In this document: piece by piece, positions 1 to 7,152 of the stretch
Position numbering within the stretch: the stretch's first letter is position 1
Layout: the number at the start of each line of letters is the position of its first letter
Source: an uncultured Ectothiorhodospiraceae bacterium
GTDB lineage: Bacteria > Pseudomonadota > Gammaproteobacteria > UBA6429 > Thiohalophilaceae
DNA: 9,197 nt
Reading direction: 5' to 3'
NCBI GenBank assembly: GCA_947259425.1
Contig: CAMYMO010000363.1
Location: 1 to 9,197 of the forward strand
Notes under the pieces: model-generated
What the model was told of the DNA's origin: nothing
Seen by the model: only the letters and a program-made list of their open reading frames with translations
Database searches by the model: none
Program-made: the position numbers and the translations under genes

Positions 1-1
1 T

Positions 2-679
2 CTGGCGATTATAAAAATTGATTTACCCGGACTGGCGGTGGGAACACTCGGCCAATCAGACAAATTACTAGTCGGCGATGTCGTATTGGCCATCGGCAAC
101 CCTTTTGGTGTCGGACAAACCGTGACTTCGGGGATCGTCAGTGGTCTGGCCCGTACTGGACTTGGCTTCAATACCTTCGAAAATTATATCCAGACCGATG
201 CCGCGATTAATCCGGGTAACTCAGGGGGCGCGCTGATCAATGCCTATGGTGAACTGGTCGGGATCAATACCGCCATATATAGCAAAAGTGGCGGCTCGCA
301 AGGTATCGGCTTTGCCGTCCCCATCAATCTTGCAAAAACGGTCTTAACCGAACTGGTCGAACACGGACGAGTTATCCGTGGTTGGTTAGGGATTAAAATT
401 CAAAACCTCAACCCTGAACTCGCCGAGGCACTGGAACTGGATTCTACTGAGGGTGTGGTGATCGGAAATATCGTTGTAAATGGACCGGCGGATAAAGCCA
501 AGCTGGATCGCGGCGATGTGATTACCCATGTCAATGGCAATAAAGTGCGAGATTATCGGGAAACCCTAAATCACATTAGCCGACATAAACCGGGCAAAAA
601 AATTGAACTCTCTATCGTACGTAATGGTAAAAAAATGAAAATTACCGCGACCGTCACCGAACGACCCAGCACAAATTAA
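2..679 (+). CDS. DegS/AlgW-like periplasmic serine endoprotease, 3' part
   Basis: Partial trypsin-like HtrA-family protease; the reading frame is open from base 2 and the N-terminus lies outside the window. The first visible residues (LAIIKI) match the strand that follows the catalytic Asp in this family. The catalytic Ser lies in GNSGG, with its codon at 221-223, preceded by QTDAAINPG. A single PDZ domain follows, from about base 370 to the end, starting at RVIRGWLGI and ending PSTN. One PDZ domain, rather than two, points to the DegS/AlgW type instead of DegP/DegQ. In that type a membrane-anchored trimer senses misfolded outer-membrane proteins through the PDZ domain and cuts the anti-sigma factor RseA or MucA. 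The catalytic His and Asp and any membrane anchor cannot be seen. Position next to hisC matches algW of Pseudomonas, so algW is the likelier name, but I leave the symbol blank. It converges with hisC across 31 bases. Confidence 0.9.
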   Translation: MAIIKIDLPGLAVGTLGQSDKLLVGDVVLAIGNPFGVGQTVTSGIVSGLARTGLGFNTFENYIQTDAAINPGNSGGALINAYGELVGINTAIYSKSGGSQGIGFAVPINLAKTVLTELVEHGRVIRGWLGIKIQNLNPELAEALELDSTEGVVIGNIVVNGPADKAKLDRGDVITHVNGNKVRDYRETLNHISRHKPGKKIELSIVRNGKKMKITATVTERPSTN

Positions 680-710
680 ACCCGCATCATTTAAATAAAG
701 ACTCGCCTAC

Positions 711-1775
711 TCAAGCTATCGCAGACTTAAAGGCCAATAAAAATTGTTCATTCTCGCTCGCCTTACCAACGGTGACCCGCAAACAATTTTTAAGACTGAC
801 ATCGGCGTGCGATAAGTTCTTGATTAAAATATTTTGATCTTTTAGTGCGGCAAATACCGCATCCGCATCATGCTGAAGCAAACGAATCAAAATAAAATTT
901 GCGTCGGATGGAAAAACATCCAAGCCATCAATTCTGTTGAGTGCATTAAATAACTCAGAACGATCCCGTTTAATCTGTTCCGTCTGTTCATCAAGGATAT
1001 GTTTATTTTGCAACGCAAATTCGGTACTCACTTGCGTCAGGATATTTATATTATAAGGTAAGCGGACCTTATCCATTTCCTGTAATAACGATTTATTGCC
1101 GGCCATATAACCTAAGCGTAAACCCGCCAGTCCCATTTTGGAAACCGTACGCATCACGATCAGGTTTGCATAATCCTTTAATTTATTCGCATAACTCTTA
1201 TCGGCAAAGGCAAAATAGGCCTCATCGATCACCACAATCGCATCGGTTGTTTCTAAGATTTCATCGAGGACCTGTTCGGAAAATAAATTACCGGTCGGGT
1301 TATTTGGATAAGCAATAAAAATCACTGCGGGTTGATGCTGTTTGATACTCGCTAACATCAAATCGAGATCCAACTCAAACCGTTCATTTAATGGCACCCC
1401 AACATAGGGCATGTCCAGGAAGCTCGCGATCATTTTGTACATCACAAAACTGGGTTCAACTGACATCACTACACGATCTTTGCCACTCACCGCCATCAGG
1501 ATCAGCTGGATTAGTTCATCCGAGCCATTGCCGAGAATAATCTCGGATTCTGAAGGCAAATTTAAACAGGTTTGAATCTTAAGCTTGAGTTTGTTTGCGG
1601 AGGGATCGGGATAACGATTTAAATTTGCGTCGCGCAACACTTCTAACCACTGCGTCACCAGATCGTCTGGCCAATGATAAGGGTTTTCCATCGCATCCAG
1701 CTTGATATAACCGGCCGCATCGGGCACATGGTAGGCCGTTAAGGCCTTAATCTCAGGGCGAATCCAGTCTTTCAT
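711..1775 (-). CDS. hisC: histidinol-phosphate aminotransferase
   Basis: PLP-dependent class I/II aminotransferase of 354 residues, the usual HisC length. It converts imidazole acetol phosphate plus glutamate to L-histidinol phosphate in the cytoplasm. Visible hallmarks are the N-terminal substrate segment KLDAMENPY (about 25-33), GNGSDELI (82-89), the YPNNPTG loop (156-162), DEAY with D184 contacting the PLP pyridine nitrogen, and VSKMGLAGLRLGY carrying the Schiff-base lysine K213 and R220. Late arginines in FILIRL and NCLRVTVG fit the substrate-binding positions. The ATG start lies 6 bases after the hisD stop with no strong Shine-Dalgarno motif, suggesting translational coupling. It is the last gene of the long minus-strand run and converges with the protease gene. 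Histidine biosynthesis is the expected role because hisD and hisG precede it. HisC homologues can also serve tyrosine or phenylalanine synthesis, but the context argues for histidine. Confidence 0.96.
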   Translation of the reverse strand: MKDWIRPEIKALTAYHVPDAAGYIKLDAMENPYHWPDDLVTQWLEVLRDANLNRYPDPSANKLKLKIQTCLNLPSESEIILGNGSDELIQLILMAVSGKDRVVMSVEPSFVMYKMIASFLDMPYVGVPLNERFELDLDLMLASIKQHQPAVIFIAYPNNPTGNLFSEQVLDEILETTDAIVVIDEAYFAFADKSYANKLKDYANLIVMRTVSKMGLAGLRLGYMAGNKSLLQEMDKVRLPYNINILTQVSTEFALQNKHILDEQTEQIKRDRSELFNALNRIDGLDVFPSDANFILIRLLQHDADAVFAALKDQNILIKNLSHADVSLKNCLRVTVGKASENEQFLLAFKSAIA

Positions 1776-1781
1776 TTGGAA

Positions 1782-3089
1782 TTAATCTTTGATGCGATAT
1801 TCAGCCGATCGAGCATGCGCGGTTAGACCTTCACCGTGTGCCAACACGGAGGCGGTCTTGCCTAACTCGGAGGCACCTTCCGCTGAACACATAATCAGAC
1901 TCGAGCGTTTTTGAAAATCATACACCCCTAATGGCGAACTATAACGTGCAGTACGTGAGGTCGGTAATACGTGATTCGGGCCCGCGCAATAATCACCAAG
2001 AGCCTCCGCCGTATAGCGTCCCATAAAGATCGCGCCGGCGTGTTTAACTTTTTTAGACCAGGCCTGTGGATCGTCGATAGAGAGTTCCAGGTGTTCAGGG
2101 GCAATATAATTGACCACCTCAATGGCCTCATCCATATCTTTCACGTTAATAAAGGCACCACGCCCTTTCAATGACGCACGAATGATCTCGGCACGTGGCA
2201 TGTCGACTAATAAGTTTTCGACACTGGCCTGAACCTTTGCCAAGAAGTTCCTATCCGGTGAAATCAGGATCGACTGCGCATCCTCATCGTGTTCGGCCTG
2301 CGAAAAGAGATCCATCGCAATCCAGTCCGGATCCGTTTTACCATCACAGACCACCGCAATCTCAGAAGGCCCGGCAATCATATCGATACCCACCTTGCCA
2401 AAGACCATTGATTTGGCCGTCGCGACAAAAATATTGCCGGGACCCACAATCTTATCAACCGCGGGAATAGTTTGCGTGCCATAAGCCAATGCTGCAACCG
2501 CCTGAGCGCCACCAATCGTGTAAACCGTATCCACACCTGCGACATTAGCAGCCGCCAACACTAAATCATTTTTTTGACCATCGGGGGTTGGCACCACCAT
2601 CACCACTTCTTCGACGCCTGCGACTTTAGCCGGAATTGCGTTCATTAAAACCGAAGAAGGATAAGCCGCCTTACCGCCGGGCACATATAGGCCAACTCGA
2701 TCTAACGGGGTCACCTGTTGCCCTAATACCGTGCCATCGGCCTCGGTATAAGACCAGCTCTCGGTCTTTTGTTTATCATGATATTGTCTGACGCGATCTG
2801 CGGCTTTTTGCAACGCCGCATACGTTTCTTTATCGATATTCTTAGCGGCAGCCTCAATCTCTTCTGAGCTAACCTTCAACTGAGCCATATCGGTAACCGA
2901 CATGCGATCAAACTGGTTGGTAAATTCAATCAGCGCCTTATCACCGTCTTTACGCACACGAGCAATAATATCGCGCACGGTATTAAAAACCTTATCGTCC
3001 GAGACACTTTCCCAGGCTAATAACTGATCTAACTCTGACCAAAAATCCGTTTCGGAAGTTGAAAGTTGTTTTATATTGGCGTCTGACAT
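1782..3089 (-). CDS. hisD: histidinol dehydrogenase
   Basis: Zinc enzyme catalysing the last two steps of histidine synthesis: oxidation of L-histidinol to histidinal and then to histidine, using two NAD+. Length is 435 residues, normal for the family. Expected residues are present: zinc ligands Q264 and H267 in SQAEHDE, D366 in LGDYCAGPNH, and H425 in GLTAHARSAEYR. The catalytic pair E332-H333 lies in APEHLEL. The family block IVGPGNIFVATAK (214-226) and IAGPSEI (238-244) are intact. The ATG start is 10 bases after the hisG stop, and hisC follows after 6 bases, so hisG-hisD-hisC look co-transcribed and coupled. No internal stops or missing motifs. The long ORFs on the opposite strand across this gene look like shadows. 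Confidence 0.97.
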   Translation of the reverse strand: MSDANIKQLSTSETDFWSELDQLLAWESVSDDKVFNTVRDIIARVRKDGDKALIEFTNQFDRMSVTDMAQLKVSSEEIEAAAKNIDKETYAALQKAADRVRQYHDKQKTESWSYTEADGTVLGQQVTPLDRVGLYVPGGKAAYPSSVLMNAIPAKVAGVEEVVMVVPTPDGQKNDLVLAAANVAGVDTVYTIGGAQAVAALAYGTQTIPAVDKIVGPGNIFVATAKSMVFGKVGIDMIAGPSEIAVVCDGKTDPDWIAMDLFSQAEHDEDAQSILISPDRNFLAKVQASVENLLVDMPRAEIIRASLKGRGAFINVKDMDEAIEVVNYIAPEHLELSIDDPQAWSKKVKHAGAIFMGRYTAEALGDYCAGPNHVLPTSRTARYSSPLGVYDFQKRSSLIMCSAEGASELGKTASVLAHGEGLTAHARSAEYRIKD

Positions 3090-3099
3090 TTCTAAATAC

Positions 3100-3729
3100 T
3101 CAATTAATGGCGGCGGCGATGTTATCGATTAAACGCTGAATGCTTTGGTGTTTCATTTTCATCGATGCCTTATTGATCACCAGGCGTGAACTGATATCAG
3201 CAATGTGCTCCAGTGGTTCAAGTCCATTGGCCTTTAAGGTGTTGCCGGTATCCACCACATCAACGATATAGTCTGCCAGGTTGACTAACGGCGCCAGTTC
3301 CATTGAACCGTATAATTTAATAAATTCGACCTGCTCACCTTTTTGCGAATAATATTTTCGTGCGCTGTTGATATATTTTGTCGCAATACGCAACCGGCCG
3401 GCTGGACGTGATTGACCCTTAATACCCGCAACCATCAACTTACATTTTGCGATCTTCAGGTCAACCGGTTCATAAAGCCCTTCACCACCGTGTTCCATTA
3501 ACACATCTTTGCCGGCCACGCCGATATCGGCTGCCCCGTATTGCACGTAGGTCGGCACATCCGTCGCACGAATGATCACCAACTTTACATTATCCTGATT
3601 GGTATCAAGAATAAGTTTACGACTGGTTTCCGGATCATCGATCGGTTCGATGCCGGCCTGCTTCAGTAATGGAACGGTTTCTTTGAAGATGCGCCCCTTG
3701 GAAAGCGCGATGGTCAATTTATCAGTCAT
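3100..3729 (-). CDS. hisG: ATP phosphoribosyltransferase, short form
   Basis: Catalyses the first committed step of histidine synthesis, joining ATP and PRPP to give phosphoribosyl-ATP. The 209-residue length covers only the catalytic two-lobed domain. The C-terminal ACT-like regulatory domain of the long (about 300-residue) HisG is absent. Visible motifs are the N-terminal LTIALSKGRI, ATDVPTYVQYGAADIGVAGKD (about 55-75) and the PRPP-binding loop DVVDTGNTL (157-165) following GSMELAPL. Short-form HisG is known to work as a hetero-octamer with HisZ, a histidyl-tRNA synthetase-like regulatory subunit that confers activity and histidine feedback. No hisZ is in this window, so one is expected elsewhere. 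The ATG start is 14 bases after the murA stop, and hisD follows after 10 bases. Confidence 0.96.
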   Translation of the reverse strand: MTDKLTIALSKGRIFKETVPLLKQAGIEPIDDPETSRKLILDTNQDNVKLVIIRATDVPTYVQYGAADIGVAGKDVLMEHGGEGLYEPVDLKIAKCKLMVAGIKGQSRPAGRLRIATKYINSARKYYSQKGEQVEFIKLYGSMELAPLVNLADYIVDVVDTGNTLKANGLEPLEHIADISSRLVINKASMKMKHQSIQRLIDNIAAAIN

Positions 3730-3743
3730 TGTTTATCAAAACC

Positions 3744-5003
3744 TTAAGCCGGTACACGCCGAATCTGCGCGCCGAGTTGTTGCAATTTTTCTTCAATACA
3801 TTCATATCCGCGATCAATATGATAGATACGATCAACCCGGGTATCCCCTTGCGCGACCAGCCCGGCTAACACCAAGCTGGCGGAGGCACGTAGATCCGTC
3901 GCCATCACCGGTGCGCCGGTCAGACCTTCGACACCGTTACAAACCACGGTGTTACCTTTCAAGTGTAAGTCGGCGCCCATGCGCTCCAGTTCCTGAATAT
4001 GCATGAAACGATTTTCAAACACCGTCTCAGTAATCATACTGGTGCCTTCGGCGATCGCATTCAAGGCGCAAAACTGGGCCTGCATGTCTGTCGGAAAGGC
4101 AGGATAAGGAGAGGTGCTGATATCAACCGCCTTCGGTTTTTTACCGTGCATATCCAGACTGATCCAGTCCTCGCCGACCTCGATATCTGCCCCGGCCTCT
4201 TCCAGCTTGGCGGTAATCGCATCGCAGTGAGGTGGATAGGTATCTTTTAATTTAACACTGCCGCCGGTAATCGCTGCGGCCACTAAATACGTCCCGGTTT
4301 CAATTCGATCAGGTAAAACACGATACTCGCCGCCGTGCATTTCTTCGACACCCTCAATCACAATCTTGTCGGTGCCGGCACCTTCAATTTTGGCACCCAT
4401 GGTAATCAAACAATTGGCCAGGTCCACCACTTCGGGTTCGCGTGCGGCATTCTCAATCGTGGTGACACCATCAGCCAGGCAGGCGGCCATCATTAAGTTT
4501 TCAGTGCCGGTAACCGTGACCAGGTCCATGACAATCTTGGCGCCTTTTAAACGTTTGGCCTTGGCCTTGATATAGCCCTGATCAACGCTTATATCCGCGC
4601 CCATTAACTCAAGCCCATGGATATGCAAATTCACAGGTCGAGACCCGATCGCACAACCACCGGGTAGTGAGACTTCCGCTTCACCAAACCGCGCCAGTAA
4701 TGGACCCAATACTAAAATAGAGGCCCGCATGGTTTTAACCAACTCATACGGGGCCGAAAAATTCTTGATCGTCGAACTGTCGACTTCCACATCCAGCTTC
4801 TCACCCATGGTAATCGATACCCCCATGCGGCCAAGTAACTCCATGGTGGTGGTGATGTCGTGCAGGTGAGGGATATTTCGAATCGTCATCGGCTCTCTCG
4901 CTAACAGAGTCGAGACGATGATTGGCAAAGCCGCATTCTTCGCACCGGAGATGCGTATTTCACCCTGTAAGGTTTGTCCACCGGTTATAATTAATCGGTC
5001 CAT
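3744..5003 (-). CDS. murA: UDP-N-acetylglucosamine 1-carboxyvinyltransferase
   Basis: Transfers enolpyruvate from PEP to UDP-GlcNAc, the first committed step of peptidoglycan synthesis, in the cytoplasm. Length is 419 residues, as in E. coli MurA. The substrate-contact pair K22-N23 lies in ISGAKNAALP. The reactive loop LPGGCAIGSRP carries C117, equivalent to E. coli Cys115, the residue that fosfomycin alkylates. A Cys rather than Asp here predicts a fosfomycin-sensitive target. The acid/base Asp is D306 in FPTDMQAQF, and MATDLRASASLVLAGL (about 367-382) is the conserved C-terminal block. The ATG is 35 bases after the ibaG stop with only a weak AG-rich ribosome site. Position after ibaG matches the E. 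coli and Pseudomonas order, and transcription continues into hisG. Confidence 0.97.
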   Translation of the reverse strand: MDRLIITGGQTLQGEIRISGAKNAALPIIVSTLLAREPMTIRNIPHLHDITTTMELLGRMGVSITMGEKLDVEVDSSTIKNFSAPYELVKTMRASILVLGPLLARFGEAEVSLPGGCAIGSRPVNLHIHGLELMGADISVDQGYIKAKAKRLKGAKIVMDLVTVTGTENLMMAACLADGVTTIENAAREPEVVDLANCLITMGAKIEGAGTDKIVIEGVEEMHGGEYRVLPDRIETGTYLVAAAITGGSVKLKDTYPPHCDAITAKLEEAGADIEVGEDWISLDMHGKKPKAVDISTSPYPAFPTDMQAQFCALNAIAEGTSMITETVFENRFMHIQELERMGADLHLKGNTVVCNGVEGLTGAPVMATDLRASASLVLAGLVAQGDTRVDRIYHIDRGYECIEEKLQQLGAQIRRVPA

Positions 5004-5038
5004 AGTATTCGCTTTCTAAAAAAGGGTAATGAAAAAAG

Positions 5039-5293
5039 TTAAGAGACTCTTAACTTACTGGCCTTCTCCCACTCTTCCGGGGTAAAGGTTTTGATGGTCA
5101 ACGCATGCAGCTCACCACTGGTAATTCGGTCATTGACGGTGGCATAGACCAATTGCTGTTTTTTCACCGGCGATAATCCTGCAAAGACGTCGCCGATGAC
5201 CGTGGCGTCAAAATGGCTGCCATCACCGGTCACGGTAATTTCACAATCGGGTAACCCCGTGGCAATGAGCTGTTTGACTTGATCGGGTTCCAT
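5039..5293 (-). CDS. ibaG: BolA-family protein IbaG (YrbA)
   Basis: An 84-residue BolA/IbaG-family protein, exactly the length of E. coli IbaG. Conserved segments are VTGDGSHFDATVIGDVF (about 21-37), SPVKKQQLVY (41-50) and ELHALTIKTFTPEEW (61-75), with the family histidine at H63. IbaG-type proteins bind [2Fe-2S] clusters together with monothiol glutaredoxins and have been linked to acid response and envelope phenotypes. The exact role here is inferred by family. A good ribosome site, AGGAAG (plus-strand positions 5298-5303), sits 4 bases before the ATG. The gene lies between mlaB, 161 bases upstream, and murA, 35 bases downstream. The larger upstream gap contains a candidate promoter that would serve ibaG-murA-hisGDC. 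Confidence 0.95.
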   Translation of the reverse strand: MEPDQVKQLIATGLPDCEITVTGDGSHFDATVIGDVFAGLSPVKKQQLVYATVNDRITSGELHALTIKTFTPEEWEKASKLRVS

Positions 5294-5385
5294 AGCGCTT
5301 CCTATATTAATTTGGTTATCGAAATAAGGGGGCTATTTTAACGAATGCCGCCGGCAAAGCCACGATTTAGCGGAATATTTTGCTG

Positions 5386-5413
5386 ATTTTTAGTAAATTT
5401 GCCCATCTGTCAA
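5386..5413 (-). promoter_or_regulatory. candidate sigma70-type promoter for ibaG-murA-his
   Basis: The minus strand has an exact TTGACA (plus positions 5408-5413). It is followed after 16 bases by AAAAAT (5386-5391), or after 15 bases by the overlapping TAAAAA (5387-5392). Each -10 candidate matches TATAAT at four of six positions. The predicted start is near 5379, giving a leader of about 85 bases before the ibaG ATG. A perfect -35 in the largest upstream gap favours a real promoter; the imperfect -10 and short spacer limit confidence. Confidence 0.45.
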
Positions 5414-5437
5414 TCATCGATGAGCCGGCTCCAGCTG
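5414..5437. repeat. cluster of short palindromes upstream of the candidate -35
   Basis: Three perfect palindromes are packed together: TCATCGATGA (5414-5423), GAGCCGGCTC (5422-5431), overlapping the first by two bases, and CAGCTG (5432-5437). Seen from the minus-strand promoter candidate they start directly upstream of the -35 hexamer, where an activator or repressor could bind. They are not followed by a T-run, so they do not look like a terminator. A protein-binding role is inference only; the sequence symmetry itself is certain. Confidence 0.4.
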
Positions 5438-5454
5438 TTCAATGGCCGAATATT

Positions 5455-5775
5455 TCAGGAATCGTGAATCGGCAGGACTTTATGCAATTCACTCACTCTG
5501 GCAATTTGCATGAGTTGTTTGGGGAGGTGTTCAAATTCGAGTTTGAATTTATTCTGCTGTGCGCTACGCAACCAGTCAATCAATAAAGCCAGTCCGGCAC
5601 TATCGGCACGCACAACCTCGGCCAGGTTAATTTTTACCTCACCACTCATTTTGTTGATCATGTCGGTACTCTCACGCGCAACGGTCGGTACGGTTTGCAT
5701 GGTCAGTTCACCAGACAAGGCAAACTGATGTGCATCAATTTGTTTGAGTTGGGCAGTGTTAATCATTTCTGACAT
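5455..5775 (-). CDS. mlaB: Mla transporter STAS-domain subunit MlaB
   Basis: Small STAS-domain protein of 106 residues from this ATG; E. coli MlaB has 97. It binds the MlaF ATPase on the cytoplasmic side and supports assembly and activity of the MlaFEDB complex. The key segment is INLAEVVRADSAGLALLIDWL, matching the E. coli stretch around DTGGLALL. The serine in DSAG takes the place of the functionally important threonine (Thr52) of E. coli; Ser or Thr is usual at this STAS position. I chose the ATG at 5775. An in-frame GTG at 5784 would add three residues, and an ATG at 5766 would remove three. None has a strong ribosome site. mlaD ends only 21 bases upstream, so the mlaC gene normally found here is missing. 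Confidence 0.9.
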   Translation of the reverse strand: MSEMINTAQLKQIDAHQFALSGELTMQTVPTVARESTDMINKMSGEVKINLAEVVRADSAGLALLIDWLRSAQQNKFKLEFEHLPKQLMQIARVSELHKVLPIHDS

Positions 5776-5796
5776 AGTATTCACTATTTATCGTTT

Positions 5797-6360
5797 TTAT
5801 TCTTGCTCAGATTTCTTTTTGTCACCGGTTCCCATTTGCGATACGAACTGCGCGATCAATTTCTCAAGTACTAACGATCCCTGGGTAAATTCGATATTCG
5901 AACCCTGCGCCAAATATTGTGGCCCACATTCCAAACCTTTTAAGTCTGGCTCGCGGCCTTCCAATTCGGCGGCCAGTTTTTCATCTTCACATTGATCATC
6001 CACCGAACCCGGTAACAGGCCGACATATTTTTCGCCTAACAAACCTGCGGTGTAAATATTCGCTGAGGTCTTGATCGGGATCTTGGAATATTGTTTTTCG
6101 ATCTTCATTTTGACAACCGCTTTAAAGGTGTTTTCATCGAAACTGATGTCCGTGACTCGTCCCAACGTCACCCCCGCCATCACCACCGGTGAACGCACCT
6201 TTAAGCCACTAGCATCGGCAAATCGTGCTTCAACCTCATAACCTTCATCACCTGTATATGTACTGAGGTTACTGACTTGCATCGCCAACATAAACAACGA
6301 AGCAAAACCGATCACGATAAAAACCCCTACTAATAATTCTACTGAACGTGAAGCCATCAT
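5797..6360 (-). CDS. mlaD: Mla transporter MCE-domain lipid-binding subunit MlaD
   Basis: Inner-membrane-anchored periplasmic protein with one MCE domain, forming the hexameric ring through which phospholipids pass. From this ATG it has 187 residues (E. coli 183). One N-terminal membrane helix (VELLVGVFIVIGFASLFMLA) is followed by the MCE domain with ADASGLKVRSPVVMAGVTLGRV and the pore-loop motif YTAGLLGEKYVGL. The C-terminal helix segment SLVLEKLIAQFV follows. Compared with E. coli, the stretch between PGS and the late strand is about 20 residues longer, is acidic, and contains two cysteines about 21 residues apart. The C-terminal tail is short and charged. Start choice: GGAGAG lies 8 bases before this ATG. 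A TTG at 6366 overlaps the mlaE stop but is too close to that site, and a second ATG follows at once. Confidence 0.95.
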   Translation of the reverse strand: MMASRSVELLVGVFIVIGFASLFMLAMQVSNLSTYTGDEGYEVEARFADASGLKVRSPVVMAGVTLGRVTDISFDENTFKAVVKMKIEKQYSKIPIKTSANIYTAGLLGEKYVGLLPGSVDDQCEDEKLAAELEGREPDLKGLECGPQYLAQGSNIEFTQGSLVLEKLIAQFVSQMGTGDKKKSEQE

Positions 6361-6362
6361 AA

Positions 6363-7145
6363 TCAAGACTCTCCAAACATTAAGGCTGTCAAAATAAAAT
6401 CCAATCCTAAAACCGCTAACGCTGAATGAACCACCGTCCTGGTGGTCGCCCGGCTGACCCCTTCGGAGGTGGGGATCGCATCATAACCTTCGAATACCGC
6501 AATCCAGGTTGCGACCACACCAAAGGCAATACTCTTGATAACACCGTTGATAATGTCATCTTCATAATCCACATTGGCCTGCATTTGCGACCAATAGGCA
6601 CCTTCATCCACACCCAATAAACCGACCCCGACAAAGTATCCACCAAGCACACCAATCGCACTGAAGATGGCGGCAAGCAGTGGCATCGAAATAAAACCCG
6701 CCAGGAAACGCGGGGCCAATACGCGACGAATCGGATCCACCGCCATCATTTCCATCGCTGATAGTTGTTCGGTCGCTTTCATTAAACCGATTTCTGCCGT
6801 TAACGCAGAGCCGGCTCGCCCGGCAAACAATAACGCCGTGACCACTGGACCTAATTCTCGCACCAACGATAACGCCACCACCACGCCTAACGATTCTTCC
6901 GCACCAAATTTAACTAAGGTGTTATAACCTTGCAGACCTAATACCATGCCGACGAACAAACCGGAAACCAGGATGATCACCAACGACAACACGCCCACTG
7001 AATAGATCTGTTGCAGGATTAAAGCCGGCCGTAAAAACAATCCAGGAATGCCAAACAGAATATTAGCAAACAAAATATTGCCCCGGCCAAGACGTTGGAA
7101 AAAATCCAATCCTTTGTGGCCTAAGCTTTCAATCGATTCACGCAT
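6363..7145 (-). CDS. mlaE: Mla transporter permease MlaE
   Basis: Integral membrane permease of the phospholipid ABC transporter, 260 residues, the same length as E. coli MlaE. An N-terminal amphipathic segment (about 1-40) precedes several hydrophobic membrane segments, including about 48-72, 86-112, 150-178, 200-218 and 240-257. The conserved core LVRELGPVVTALLFAGRAG (about 94-112), with E98, and AEIGLMKATEQLSAMEMMAVDP (117-138), the coupling region that contacts MlaF, are intact. The ATG follows the stop of a small possible ORF by 7 bases; AGG lies 13 bases upstream, so the ribosome site is weak and coupling to upstream translation is plausible. Its 3' end contains the mlaD ribosome site, and the genes are nearly contiguous. 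Confidence 0.96.
   Translation of the reverse strand: MRESIESLGHKGLDFFQRLGRGNILFANILFGIPGLFLRPALILQQIYSVGVLSLVIILVSGLFVGMVLGLQGYNTLVKFGAEESLGVVVALSLVRELGPVVTALLFAGRAGSALTAEIGLMKATEQLSAMEMMAVDPIRRVLAPRFLAGFISMPLLAAIFSAIGVLGGYFVGVGLLGVDEGAYWSQMQANVDYEDDIINGVIKSIAFGVVATWIAVFEGYDAIPTSEGVSRATTRTVVHSALAVLGLDFILTALMFGES
6369..6374 (-). promoter_or_regulatory. mlaD ribosome-binding site inside mlaE
   Basis: GGAGAG on the minus strand lies in the last codons of mlaE. It is 8 bases from the ATG at 6360 and only 2 to 4 bases from the TTG at 6366. This favours the ATG start for mlaD and suggests that mlaD translation is linked to mlaE. Confidence 0.6.
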
Positions 7146-7152
7146 CTAAAGA

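Larger units (their letters stand above)
5294..5454. other. mlaB-ibaG intergenic region
   Basis: This 161-base gap is the longest non-coding stretch in the minus-strand gene run if the small ORF between mlaF and mlaE is real. I see no convincing ORF in it. It holds a candidate promoter and a palindrome cluster, both listed separately, plus the ibaG ribosome site. No hairpin followed by a T-run is seen after mlaB, so read-through from the mla genes into ibaG-murA appears possible. A second AT-rich hexamer, TAAAAT on the minus strand (5335-5340), could be another -10 element, but its partner GTGGCT at 17-base spacing matches the -35 consensus poorly. Confidence 0.8.

Noticed and set aside
680..710. 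Bidirectional terminator between the protease gene and hisC
   Set aside because: Expected for convergent genes, but the 31 bases contain only the 8-base palindrome ATTTAAAT and no G+C-rich stem with a T-run.
2195..2470. 91-codon plus-strand ORF antisense to hisD
   Set aside because: Covers the conserved core of hisD on the other strand and encodes a Pro/Arg/Ser-rich sequence typical of a shadow frame.
3599..4006. 135-codon plus-strand ORF across hisG and murA
   Set aside because: It lies wholly antisense to two well-supported genes plus their short gap, and its product has no recognisable motif and a composition typical of a shadow frame.
5380..5586. 68-codon plus-strand ORF covering the mlaB-ibaG gap and the end of mlaB
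   Set aside because: Half of it is antisense to the STAS domain of mlaB, it has no clear ribosome site, and the product is not recognisable.
6361..6366. TTG at 6366 as the mlaD start
   Set aside because: It is too close to the GGAGAG ribosome site, whereas the ATG at 6360 has good spacing and fits the family N-terminus.
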